From Acanthochromis polyacanthus (taxonomy: Eukaryota > Chordata > Actinopteri > Pomacentridae), in NCBI RefSeq assembly GCF_021347895.1, contig NC_067126.1:31942482-32006481 (forward strand): 64,000 nucleotides of DNA. The letters are read 5' to 3'. The position numbers and the translations under genes are program-made. Under the pieces are notes generated by a model that was given only the letters and a program-made list of their open reading frames with translations, was not told the origin of the DNA and did not search any database. Of this stretch, positions 1 through 13,560 are shown in pieces (the first letter of the stretch is position 1; every line of letters begins with the position of its first letter).

Positions 1-274
1 CCCTCTAAGAGCACCTTTATCTGTGCTATAATCCTGGCTGTAATGTGCCCTCGTTAGGAAAGCACTGCTGGCCCACACCAGTAGTAACACGGGGAAGGCC
101 TCAGGCACCACTGGAATTAATTACAGACAAAAGCGATGGTGTTTGCAATTGTCATGCCAAATTTATCACTAGCCACTTAATGTGCCTCATCTGAACTGAT
201 CCACACTAGCTGAATTGCCCCAGGGCATCTATTCTTCGTCTTGCAGGGGTGAGGTGGTAGCACTCGGAGACCGT

Positions 275-301
275 GTTGGTGTGTGTCTGTGTGTGTGTTT
301 G
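275..301. repeat. Imperfect TG-rich microsatellite
   Basis: Short run of GT/TG dinucleotides broken by a TC unit. No gene is near it. Confidence 0.7.
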
Positions 302-3300
302 CAGGCCAGTCTGCATCTGCTGTGGGGCTACCTAAATCCTGGGCTGGAGGCGGTGTGTGCTAACAATGCCCCCAGCAAATACAACATGTAGAAGTGTATA
401 ACAAATGTCAGCACCCCTCCCCGCCCCCTCGCTCTCTACCCACCCAGCGACATCTCCGGAGAGAGGTTCAAAGCCAATCTTGACATCTTTAATTCTGTCA
501 TTTTTGTGATGATAATCCTTGATGTGCTCGGATGTGGTGTCAGTAGTCATTTGCTCCACACCAAAGTACATCTCTACACCGGCTTGTGGTGCACAAAAAT
601 CCTTACTGAAGATCAATGAAACATCAAAGAAATCTTACTACATTTTGTCGATAAGGATATAAGGAGAGAAAATTCACAGAAATAAGGCTGCACCTGAAAA
701 GTGTTTTCACTAGCATTTTAATTGAGCATTTAGTCTGTAAAATGTCAGTAATGAATAAATAGAATCCACTGTAACTTGGCTTGAGGTGTTTAAATTGCTT
801 GTGTTGGGCCAATAGTCCAGAAGTCAGAAATGCAGAAATGGCATTTTTACTCATTAAATACTGTATTGCAAATTAATTTTCGCTAAACAAGTTCTTGAAA
901 AAACATTATAGTTAGGTGTTGACCAATGTTTTTATGTTTTGTTTTGTTTTTTCTGGGCGGGACAACACCAATAAACCGAAACAGATATTTGGAATATGTG
1001 TGTTTGCTGTAAAAATTAAAATATTCCTATCAAAATTTAGAAAAGACAAACTCTAACACAAAACGTCATTGAAATGTCTTCATGTATGTTTTAAATATGT
1101 TTGATTTTTTTTCTGTATTTATCCTTCTGTGTTGATTGGCTGTTTCTTGTGACTCGTAACCAACCAGATAGTGACGTTTGCAGGACGTTGCTTGTAACTG
1201 AAGAATTGTAACACCAGATAAAGCAAGGAAGCTGAATCAGTACCAAAGTAGATGATTTTTAATGATTAAATTCGTCAGGAATAGGTGTGAAATAAACAAT
1301 ACCGATAATTGGAATAATCCTGAATATCAGATCTTGTATCAGCCAGTCTGATGATTGTTGGACGATTAAGGTTCATATGAGCCTTTTTGTGAATAATGTC
1401 AGCCATTTAGGCTTATTATCAAAGTGACTTGCAACACTTTTGTCACTCTATGAAATGGTGCTCATTGGAGTTTATAATATTTTCTATTAAATATCACAGT
1501 GAAATACAGTTAGCATTATATCTCTAGTTTCTTTAATCTTGTCATTTATATGGTTGTTTATATCAAAAGGACAAAGGCTGTCCCAAATGCACACTTACAC
1601 ATAAGCCACTATTATCTTTCTGCTTGTGCAGCTGAAAACCTAACACCTTAGTTCAATAATAATGCAGAGGGGACAGCTCATTGGTAGCCCAGTGGTACAA
1701 CAGAATAATAGCTCCAAAGGAGACCTGCCTCTCTAAAACAAATATGCAGGTGCTTCAGTTCAACTTAGGAAAAATGCAGCAAAATATTGTATCCACAAGT
1801 GCATAATGCCTCATCAACACCGATCGGTTATCAATTAAAGCAAAACCATCTCATTATATTAATGAATGGCCTCAGCTCGTAATAGCCTGTCTTATTGATG
1901 TTTGAACAAGGTAAGCACAAACCCCCTTACACAGCACCGAGATCCACAGCATCAGCAGCTGAGAACAGATTTGCAAGGATGAAGAAAACAAAAAAAAAAG
2001 GGAAAAGCAAAGAGAAATTGAAGGACACAACAGGGTACTCTCAGGGGGACTGCATTTATTCCAGCAATTGTCATGCAAGCCTTGTTGTAAGTAATAATGT
2101 GGCCTTTAATGACGGAATGATGGACCTGCCAAACACTGCCTCTGCCATATACTGTCTGCATGTCCCCACCGTCCGCTTCTCACATACCCATCTGGGACAT
2201 ATTAGCATATCCTCGTCAATTCACAGCCCACTTTAACATAATCCATATTTGTTGGGTAAAGTCCAACAGCAAGGCTCCCATACAGCGGTCATAGGATGCT
2301 ATGACACACTTCAGGAGCTCGGCCCACATAAAGCATGCTTGGGCAGCTAAGCAATTCAGAAATGCAAAATAGCAGGGCATACCATCCCCTACCTTGTACC
2401 TAGAGGGACAAATCCCTTTTGGCCAGACATCTCCAGACTGTTACCTTGGTATTCCTCCACAATAGTACTTGTGATTTTTATTCTAAGTGCTCAGGAAAGA
2501 GGAGAAAAAGAACAAAAAGCAGCCTGCTGTCATGGCTGGCAGTGAGTGTGTAGAATACATTGGGTTGCTGAGGCATGTCAAAGTATGTATGCTTCACCTA
2601 TCAGAGAATAATGCCATATTTTGATACACATTTGCTTGGTAAATATTCTTATTCTTGGTCTTTAAGAAATGGGCAGACTGTGTGGGGGAAAAAAAGCTTC
2701 AAATGATGCTAAATTAAAGTGGCACATAAAACAAAAAAAGTGTTTTTTCTATATTGACAGTGGTCTGCTGTGCCCCTATAATAAGGACATTTATTATAAT
2801 GTATCAAATATACATATAAGCCTGCTTTTCTAGAATACATATTATAATATAAATAGTGTGAGATAAATGCTGTAACAGTAAATTAGGTCACAGTAATATC
2901 CTTTAGTCTGGAAAGCACAGGGATAATAATTTACTTTGTGAGTGATCCCTGAAGAGCATCACAATCATTACTTCAGAGAAGAAATGCATCTCGATAGTCC
3001 TGACATTTATTGATACTGTAATGTGACTGTAGATTTTATCGAGTACACTCAGAAAACAGTTTAGGCAAAAATAAACCTCAATTTGAATCGATGTGTGAAT
3101 CCAATCAGAGGGTTGCTGAAATAAAACGCAGCTAATAACGAAGTGAATGACATAAATTCTCCATATTTGTTTGTCTCCTCGATGCAGTTCTTTGAAGTTC
3201 TCTGCAGTACAGACATTCAGCAGAATTCCTTCACCCACTTCAAAGCAATACCTGTCATGAACCATCATCACAGAAGCCTTCTGAGATATAATCTCAGAGA

Positions 3301-5559
3301 ACTTTTAACCCAGGAATTTCAAACCTTCCTGTCAAAGAGAAAGCAGAGATCTTGGGATCATGACACTCAGTCAGCAGCAGTCACACAGCTCTGGGCCGGG
3401 TGCTTCTCAAGTGCTGGACTCTCTGGCAGCCAGCAGGGTCAGAGACTGAATTTCACAAGCCTTAGTTAAATATCAGTCCAGTGGAATCCACTTAATGTGG
3501 CATACATGAAACTATGTACAAATGCATCAAGGCTCACTGTGTGCTATTTTTCATCAGATACAAAAAATATCTGCCATCACTGCTGGGAGGTAAACAGAGT
3601 GGAGCAAATTGTAAACATCAAGAAGGCTATAAATATTTCAGCCGTGTCAGTTGTCAGACCCACCTAGTGTTCAGGCCAGAGACATCTAGTTATAGCTGAA
3701 TTCTAACTGAGGTTGACTTATGATAATGAGATTCATTCACAGCACGATCTACTGTATGTATACAGGACACTCCCTTCATTTCACTAAGTTGAGGAAGTTT
3801 CTCATTTATTTCTCTTCTGCCCTCACCAGCTGAGCATTTAAAGAAGGGTATCTGCTACGCATGGCTTCAATATCATAAAAAAAATTACGCTAAAAGCAAA
3901 CATGCTCCTCTTGAATCGCAGACCAATTTGATTTGTGCTTCACAGAGGTCAGCGAGGGATCCCGAGGTTCATGCACCCCCTCTGACAAAACCCCCGATGA
4001 GGGTGCAAGTGGGACGCTTCTCTAAGGGATGTCATGCTGCATGTCATCAGCCTGGTTAAATTGCACTGCCAGTGGGTAAGCAGCAGGGGTCACATGAGGC
4101 TCAGTGTGGACTGCAACATGAAACGCATGGCAGACCACAGTCTGAAGGCTGGCCAGTAATGACTCCAAAACATCCCGATAAAGATTGAGGGGCAGCTGGA
4201 CAACCCGTGTCAGACACACACAATGAGGAAAAGGCCATGTAAAGCTCTGCAGTGAAACCTCAAAAAGGGCTATAAGGTTTTGCTTGTTTGCACTACAGGA
4301 ATCAATATATCAATACTGTGTCAATAGGATCCATCTATAATAGGGCAGTTGTTTGGGGGGTGGTCTTCAAGTGTAGATGATGCTCATTTTAGGAATGATT
4401 AAACAATCCAGGGTGTAAGTTAAAGGAAAATGTCTGTTTTCGGGAGCAAGTCCAAGCATTTGCCCTTGTAAACACAAAGCCCACATGTGACTGGGAGAGG
4501 CCTCAGTTGGGCAGACAGCAGAGGGAGTTAACAAAGCTAATTAGGAGAGGCTGACATGTTAAAGTGAGCTGCGGCTCGGGAGTCAGCTCTATCACATATG
4601 TTTCCTTTGTGGCGGGTGAAGTGGCTCCTTTGTTTGTGAATTGATGGCGTTTCGCTCTGCCGTCCCTTTGGGTAGAGGCACTGACCTGCGGAGGCCCCGA
4701 CAGTGAGAAGAGGCTCTTTCTCTGTCTCCCCAATGCCTGCTGCTCCAGCTGTCCCACTCCCTCCCAAACCTAAACCTTCCCAGAACTGTGGACGCACAGC
4801 GAGATGGGCAACACCTGTAAAAGACCGAGTACCCCCTCCGCCCAGGCACCTCAAAGCAGCCTGCCCACCTGCTACTGAGCTCTCTGGGCCCTGCAGCTTA
4901 AACGCTCATTTTGTGCCTCTCAGCACGGGACTTATTGATATAAATAGCTGTGCACAAAGTGCACACTCTGTTTTCTCTTGGTCTGATGCAGTAGGTGTGT
5001 ATGTGATTATACTCAATGGCAGCCTCTTTCAGGTGGGGATGAAATATGAGCAGTTTGGACACTGGGTAAATGACAATCTCTGCTGGATTCACTGAAAATG
5101 ATTACAGCACAATTGACATATATCGAAATGGACAACATGATTCTGCCACCCGTCTTAAACAAGGATTCAATATCTAATATGTAGACACAATATACTGTGT
5201 ATTAAACATTACAGATACTACGATAGATTTAATGATGACCTTACCATTTGTCTTTATAAAGCCTGTCCTTTCGCACTGGCGAATCGTAAGGTTTGTCCTT
5301 GAACAAGATACATTACAGTTAGAAGGAAAAAGACGCTATTAAGTCCATACAGAGCAGGCCTTCCACTTATAATTACATCCTAATTGTAGTTTAATACACA
5401 CAAGTGTATTTATTATTAACCCCTTAAGGTTGACTTGTATTTGGATCAGATAGAAATAAAAAAAAAGCAGAATAAATCCCACACTACAGATGCTCAGAGG
5501 CTGGGTATTTCAGCGTTTACTTGCCCGGTGAGGCCACGAAGAAAGTTTGAAAAAAGTCA

Positions 5560-5780
5560 ATCTCTTTCATTCACCTAAGCCTGCATGGCAACAGATTAAT
5601 CCTCAGCCATTAAGATGACAAGACAATTTGTGGAGTAGTTGAGTGTAAATAAATACGTTGAGGAGGAGATAATACATTAGGCTGCTGACCGGGCTATTCC
5701 ATTACGGCAGCACATTTGTTTCCATACAGGGAGGAAGCCATTCAGCGGATGGCGTCTTTCCTTCATGAGGTGAAAGTGGA
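5560..5780. promoter_or_regulatory. Candidate conserved non-coding block
   Basis: Repeat-free stretch with several homeodomain-type cores (ATTAATCC, CATTAAG, AATACATTA) and no sustained coding frame. Texture and position suit a conserved enhancer of the HoxD landscape, but no alignment is available and the call is weak. Confidence 0.22.
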
Positions 5781-6169
5781 ATCTTGCCTCCGAGAGGAAA
5801 ATAAGGACATCAGGACTCCCCAACATTAACTTTCATCACAAAAGTCATCTCCCCCACCAGGAAAAGAGGCTCTCTCAGGCTCGCCCATAAAAAGGAAAAG
5901 ATATAATACACAGCCTTCAGTTTAAGAGGTAACAATGGTTTTGTCTCCATTAGGTGCCATGAAACAATACCAAAGAGAAGTGCATCGCTATTTCAGAAAC
6001 ATGACTGTAAAACACCGGCCCCCCCAATGATTCTCCAGCACCGCAAAGCAATACTAAAAACTTTTTAAAGATGTTTTATATGCATCTTTAAATTTACAAG
6101 CTCCTTTACCATTCTGCCTGCTAGTTCTGCTGGAAGACGAGAGGCAGTACGAGCCAAGTGGCTGCATTG

Positions 6170-6500
6170 ATTTTGCAGTAATTGATCCGATGGTTCCTTG
6201 TGATAATTGACAATTATCCCTGATTACCAGACAGGGGCTTAAAATCAGTCTAAGAAAATGACCGGCATTATGGGATGTTGTACAATGGCTGAACAAAGAT
6301 AAATCAATACACCTCAGAAACTGCTTAGAAAACAAGACAAAAGGGCGTCACACAGGAACGCACGCTGCTCCGTCTCTAACAATCGCTGACATACAATATA
6401 CCCCGACATATATAGTGCTAATGCCACAAGGGGCTGAAATTAACGCCGTAGTCATTTAGGAGCGTGTAATAAGCTCCTAATAAGATCGGCCGATAATTGT
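6170..6500. promoter_or_regulatory. Candidate regulatory block with clustered palindromes
   Basis: Within about 330 bp there are three perfect inverted repeats. At 6202-6218 GATAATTG and CAATTATC flank a single A and hold two TAATTG/CAATTA homeodomain cores. At 6456-6480 there is an 8-bp stem TTAGGAGC/GCTCCTAA around a 9-base loop. At 6485-6494 lies the 10-bp palindrome ATCGGCCGAT. No coding frame explains them. A dimeric homeodomain site is the simplest reading of the first; the others have no obvious assignment. Confidence 0.3.
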
Positions 6501-7008
6501 TTCCAAACGTGCACGCGTCTGCTGCAAACCTGCACACGTCTGCATGTTTGCGCGCCCATATTAAGCGTGTGCTGGTGTGTAGCTACATGTCTATATTTCT
6601 CCGTTACTATGTGTCTGACCTCCGCTGATTGGTCCTCTTGATTCAAGCAGACAGATGCAACTCATTGTAGCTTAATAAATATAGGGGCCCAGGGGATCTG
6701 CACTAAACAGTTCTATTAAGTTGGAAACATGTCAGCCAATATAAAAGCAGCCTGACCCCGGGAAAGGTCAACTGTGACACGCATGTTTACTCAGGAAAAC
6801 AACCCGAGGCTGGAAGGTCTTGTTTTATCGGATGTCTTCAAAAGAGAGAGAGAGAGAATGTGTGTGTGTCTGGCTGCCCAATTGTTCGTTTTACGTGATT
6901 TTTTTTTGGATCTTTGAACTCACAGAGGAAAAGGCTGTGTTGTCACTGAGCTTCCCTCCACACAAGTAAAACAGCTTGTACACTGGGTACTGTGTATATT
7001 CCTCAAGC

Positions 7009-7038
7009 AGATAGATGGATAGATGGCTAGATAGATAA
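7009..7038. repeat. Imperfect GATA-type tetranucleotide repeat
   Basis: About seven units of AGAT/GGAT with substitutions, in non-coding DNA. Confidence 0.7.
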
Positions 7039-10000
7039 GGTAAGAAGGCCCTGCTTTCTGCCTTCAATAATCTGCCTCCACAATGTTTAATCAGCGCATC
7101 AAAACATTGAGGGAGAGGAATTTCCGTGCTTGGTGAGCATATTAGGGATGCAGTCGCAGCGTTAACTAGCATTGATGAACTGTTTGCTTATGCAGTAATA
7201 ATTAACTTCCATTACATTACTTTGTGTGATTACTTTCTTAATTGCCTGAATTATGCATCAATTTAATATCTAATAACCAGTCTTAGACATTAGACACTGT
7301 TCAGACACATTGCATATAGTTTCCCAGCTTTAATTAAACACACCAGAATAAATGAAACGATGTAGGATGGATGTCTTGCGGTGATTTCCTGGGTGCTTAA
7401 ATATGCTATTTATTATAAAAGCATATAAAAATTCACTTTCTCCTCAGGAAAGCAAACCACAAGATGCCAATTATAGAATGCAAGTTGCGTTGCCGTGGCT
7501 TTTTCAGAATCCCGACTAATAAATTTGTTGAGCGGGACTCATTGTGCATTATGCAAATACAATACGGTGCCATTTTTTAAGTTTCAAATTTGCAGAGCAA
7601 AACATGTCCCCAAAGATGATTTTAATTATATAGCAGAATGGGCTCTTGTTTTGCATTGTTACTGTCTTCCAGTAAGGAACATATTTCACACATAGTCTCT
7701 GCATGAAATATGGCCGTGTGCTTACTTGTTGAAGCTACAAATGAATGACCTAATCAGAAATATAAAAACACTATAAAGGTATTACAGCCACAGAGCAATT
7801 GCAGGAATGCTATTTTCTACATGTCACAGGTCAGTGCATCAATGTGAAGAAAAGCCTTCTGCCCAAATGAAATGACTTTGCTCATCTCTTTCAATGCAAT
7901 GCAAAAATAAACATTTCAGAATTAGGCCCATCTTTCTCAATTGCCACCTTCATGGTACCTGATTTAAATTTGATTTACAGGTGGTAAAGCAACTGTATGT
8001 CATATGAACAGAATATAATTAAAAAGCCAGGCCGTGGAAGCGCCGGGTCATTCAATGAATTGATATTAACTTTTAGTCCTCTTGTATCATCATTTTACCC
8101 TCACTCAAAAAGTGACACGCCCACTTAAAGAGAAAAATGAACCCTATTTTCCTCATCAGCAGTAGTTTGGCAAATATACATGGAACAGAAGAGCAACAAC
8201 CTTACACACCCCTTTACAAGAGCATAAGAAACCCCTTTAAAATTATGCGATTAAAAATTATATTTTACACGAATTAGAAGGGAATTCAAATGATAGCTAA
8301 TCAACGCAAAAGTCACTAGATGGGGGGAAAAAATCACCTACGGTTGAAATAAAAATCTATTTAGCCAATCTAGACTCATGCAAATCCATGTGACTGGTGT
8401 TAGGTCTGGCAGCATCGTTAGTCTGCCTTTTAAATGATTTCCAGAGCTGGTGAGCTGCTGGCAATGCAAGGTTAGACAGAAAATGATGGCAGCACGCGGA
8501 TGCTTCACAGACCTCATGATAGTTTCCGTCTGTCATTATTTACGTCTGACTAGTCGCGTCATGTCAGCTACCTAGAGAGACACTTTTAATGTGAACCCCC
8601 CTCCGTTCTCCTATTGCTCTTCACAAGCAGTGTAGTATACCATTATTTCTTTGCTTCAGTACCTTTAGGTGAAGCTCGCCCTCCCATCAGCCAGAATCAA
8701 AGACAGATCCCCTGCTTGATATTGTACATGCCTGTGTTTCTACAGAGCGGGCACAGAAGCTACATACCACAATGAGGGAGGCAGCTCTGTATCTCATTTG
8801 ACTAATTAAATAAAATGGGGAGGAAAAAAAATATCGGGTGATGTGGTGTTCGGGGATTTAAAATCTGGATCTGAAAAGATTTTTGGAAGGCACAGCTGCA
8901 GCAGGAGCTCAATAATGAATATCTCAAATGTTTCATAGCTACTGTTGTTCTGTGTACTTCTGCATAATCTGCAGCTATTAGTGAACGCAATATGTTCTCC
9001 TGAGCAGGAGAGTGTACTAAAGGATGCTCCGAGTTATTAAGACCGATCAACGGATGCGACACTGAAAGCGAAGCCAAAAGTACTACCTTATGAGTTCTCT
9101 CTCGCAACATACAAATTTATTTCACAACAGTTACCCTCAAGCTCGATAAGACGGCCATTTATCACAGCACTACCCATGAATCAAGTCACGTTGTAAAATC
9201 GATCATTGATTCACCTTATTCCCTTGTTTTTCCATCTGAGCCACATAATGATCATTAAACTGACCACAGCATGTCCAAAAAATGGATTTATAATACTCGG
9301 AGCACAGCCTGAAACATCACAAGAGTGGTATCCTGAGGAAAAGTTGACACAGATATAGCATGCAAAAAAAGGACATTCATTTAGTGTATCTTACGGCTAT
9401 ACCGCTTCCTTCCACAGCTTTAGGTGCAGCACGGTTTTGGTGGAGGAGTGCAAGCCACAGGCCCAACACCTCTTGGCTAGAGTCCATCTCTATGCTTTGT
9501 GCACGTGATCCCAGCCTAGATGAGCATGCTTTAATGGGGCTGCTTAGCCCCATCATGACCCAATGAGTGCCGGCTGTGGAGTGGATGTGCTGGGTGTATG
9601 CGTGTGTGTGTGCTCCCAGCAGGGAGACGGTGCCTTATGAAGGTCACAACTGCAGCAGTCTGGGGCTCTCTAAGTGAACCCTGGAGAGGATAACAAGCCA
9701 CATCCAACACTCGTTCTTTGTGCTCTCACAGCCGCTGATTCACCTGAGAATAGTACAAGCAAGTTAGCACCGAGCAAAGTAAAATGCTAGCACTGGATGA
9801 TACAGGAAAACAGTTGTGTGCGAAAACGGCACTTTCGATTACGGCGCGGAATTATTATCTCGGCCCAAAACGTATCAGTCTCCACCTAAAATGAGAAATG
9901 TGGTGTTTTGCAAAGCAATTCTCTTAAAGCCTGTATATAAAAATGGAAAAATGACGAATACCATTTGCCTCAAGAGAATTTCCGTTCGCCCACAGTGTGT

Positions 10001-12999
10001 GACAGTATTGCCCTGTGTTATGGCCACCTAATGGACAATGTAGCATTAATTCAGCTTCAGATGAACAGGCAGGACAGCAGAATCAAAAATGAGGAGGGGG
10101 CCCTAGGTGTATGAATTATGCATATTACATTACCATAACACTACAATACACTGTGCGACAAAACAATGCAGCGAAATTGTGCTTCGACTGAGATATGGAA
10201 CAATTTCCTACATGGTTCTTGCCTACCTTAGAAGTGAAATTGTATTAAGCTTCCTCAATAACAGCAGAGCCCATATGAGATTTGTATGTTCACATCTAGT
10301 CCAGTGAACAAAACACTATGTAAACAAGTCAGGAATAATTGAAAAGAAAGTCTCCTGACTGCTTTCCCAGGGACCTATCATTCAGGTAGATGGGAATTTG
10401 GTTAAATGGCAGGAGAGAAATTACTTTTTTCATTGATTTTCCTTTAGACATCAAAGGCAGATAAATGAAATGGAGCAATTTACTTTATCAAGCTCTGAAA
10501 TGGTATTCAAGCAAAACATGTCAGAAACTATTATTTGCAATCATGTAGCTCTTATTAATCCTGAGGAAAAATGGATAAATGGAAACGCACAAAGGGATTT
10601 AGTGAGCTACAACACATTTTCAGTCTGTATTAGGCCATAAACAGTGGAGAGAAACACATGCAGCCGCACAGAGCAAATGAAGTGAAAAATTAGAGTGTAA
10701 CTTTTAAACAAAGTTCTTACACAAACATCACTTGAGAATTGTTTTCTGAGATCATTATAAGTGATAAAAAATGATTTGTATCCAATTTTTATTTTAGAAA
10801 ACCGCACATTAAAATTCTTCCTCTATTCTACCGCCGTCAGATTGAGTTTGCAGATTTGGTTTTTTGCAGGCCACAGAATAACTATCACACAATCTGCAGG
10901 ACCTTAAAGCATATTAACTTCTTTTTTAATGCCAGTGTGGTCCCATTAAAGCCTGCAAAACAACAAAAAAATATGTTTTGGTTTTATATGCAATAATATA
11001 AGGCTAAGACTGCATGTCTGATTTGTAGATGACTCTTGTAAAGGAGACAGCCTTTAGCTGCAGCACACACTTTGCAGTGTGCTGTGTAAAACAGTATGTG
11101 GTATTGGTAACTGCTTCTGTTCAAGTCTTGTAATCATTACCTGGCATCTTATTGCCTCTGTGGCTTTTAAAGCTCTTGTCTCACCCCCAGAAAACAGGGA
11201 GTTATAGCTGATCTTTTATTAAAACTTTAGGAGAGCGTCCCTCTCTGGAGGGGGTGGAGGAGGAGTGGGACAAATTAGTGTTGACAGTAGACACTTAAAG
11301 CAGGAAAATCACAGGCCCACTGGGAGGCAGGAGCCACATGGGGCTCCCCGCCTGTGTAAAGAACACTCCAGATTTCACTTGAGATGCAGTCGCCTTTTAA
11401 CAGGGCAGGGGGAATGTCAACAGACCCTCTTGAATGAACCAATAAAGCCACTAAAGGGAGAGGATTAACCAGCTGATATCAGGGACAGCGGTTTGTTTTT
11501 GAATGCAGCTCCCCCTCCCTGCAACATGGCCTGAAACACACTGGGCGGAACATTTCCTTTGCTAAGCAAGCTGCTCCACCACCAAAATTGTGTAGTTATT
11601 CGTGCTAATACGTGATCGCAGTCACACCAGATTTAACCATGTAATTCTACCAACATTACCACCGCTTGATTCCTCGCAGCACAAAAACATGAGCCTGTAT
11701 TAATTTGTGACTAAATTGTTTCCCTCTGACCCCAACTTTTGTCGTAAAATGAGGACCAGCTTCCAGATCTACTCTTTTATATCGTAGTTGCTCTATTGTT
11801 GCTTTTACTGCCCATTTATCAGAGAGTGCTGCTGCTGGTAAGTGAGGCTACACAACATGAAACAGTAATTACAAGACATCAGGGGCTTTCAATCTCCTCT
11901 TAATTTCCTAACAGCTGTGATGAAAAGCCCTTAGTTCAATTAATGTGTCAAAATATGACCCAACAATGTCATGACCTTCTCACAACCCCATAAACATCAA
12001 ATAAAAGACGTGGCTTCAAATAGATGTATCCAGAGCTTCATTTTTGTAAAACGCCCCAAAAATTGCCGCTCAGGTGTTCAACTTAACCGCAGCTCAGTAA
12101 GGCAGGCTAAAAAAAAGAGCCGCGTTAGTGACATTTGAGCTGGGCAGAAATATATTTTAGAGAGCTGATGCAACATGAGAGGTCTGTGATAAATATAAAT
12201 CTGCTCTGTCTGGAAATCATTTAAACAAGGATTAAGTATCGTGCTAATTTTTGCAGTTAAAATGTTTAATTTCAATCAAATAAAAACAGAATATTATTGA
12301 TTACTGTGTCTCTATTCGAGCTATTAACCTGAGATAAATGATTTGCCTTTATCTTTTGTGACAGTATGAGTAGAAATGAATGTACTGGTTAATATCCAAG
12401 CTTTATAACTCTGTCATGTGCTAAGAACTTGTGCATGCCAAAAACAGAGAGCAAGCGCTTCCTCTTTTTGAATCTGCTCACAACTTTAGCTGATTTTATT
12501 TTGCAGTACTTTACTGCTCATGTCGTAACCCTGGCTCCTTGAGCTTCAGTATGTAATTAGTTGAGATGCTTACTGCCATGATATGCAATTTGCGTTTTAC
12601 AGTATGCCACACACTGTGCAGTCTTCTTTCAGCACTGCTAGATTATGTATGCAATGTGCACACGCATATTGTCTTTAATAAACAATCTGATGATGCCAAC
12701 AACATATCACTACAGATGGAACGAAAAACATGCCTCTTAGTGCATCAAAAGACCAGCAGGATTCTGATCAAGGACTGCAGATACAATATAAGCTGTACAA
12801 GTGTTACTAACGTTGACTATAATGCACTTATCTGTATGCCAAAGTTAAACTTTCAATTCAAAGTTATGGAAAAATCGTTATGTATGAGATAGCTGAAAAA
12901 GGGGCGACAATGCAATTAGTATTTCTGAACATACTGGAAAGTTTCTCTCCTATGTCAGGCAAAGCAATGCAAGATGAATTTAGGCATTTGCAATGTGCA

Positions 13000-13560
13000 G
13001 CTGATTTATTATGGAGAAGGTGAGGGTAAAACATTGAGGGATTTCCCTTTAATCAGATCTCTTAGGAGTCCATGTAGTGGACCAATACCCCAATGAGTTC
13101 CCTGTAAAAAGCCAGGAATATTAGATTGGCTGCACGCTGCCTCAGTTTTAGCCTCAATCAGAGGGAATTGGGGAGGATTTTGTTAAATCTAAGAGCCTTT
13201 TACATCTCTGAAAAGTTCATTTCTCTTCATCTATTAACTCTGAATAAAAACCCACCATCATTTATGCATTTGTCCATTTAGAAATCCTCAAGCTCGTGAG
13301 CTGTAGATCTGAGCCCAAATTTTGAGCTTACGGATGACCAATCACAGAGGTGCGTGCCTCAGAGCTGAACCACAAATGGATCCTTCACAGCATTGTAAAT
13401 CAGGACCTCAAAGAGTATTATTTAGCCTGAAGCAAAGAGTGCTTGTTTATCAGATGGTGCCTGAGTCCAGGATAAAAACCTCCCCATAAATCTGGGTACC
13501 TTTTATGTGCTCATGGAGACTGGCTGGCTCGCTTTGAGTTTAAGGCGCTCAAGAATGCAA
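13000..13560. promoter_or_regulatory. Candidate conserved non-coding block
   Basis: Mixed-composition stretch without simple repeats or transposon similarity and without a coding frame. It has several TTTAAT/AATATTAG and TAAATC-type cores. Chosen on texture and position in the desert only. Confidence 0.2.

Noticed and set aside
1668..1755. tRNA-derived SINE (A-box-like TAGCCCAGTGGT)
   Set aside because: No matching B box at the right distance and no tRNA-like fold.
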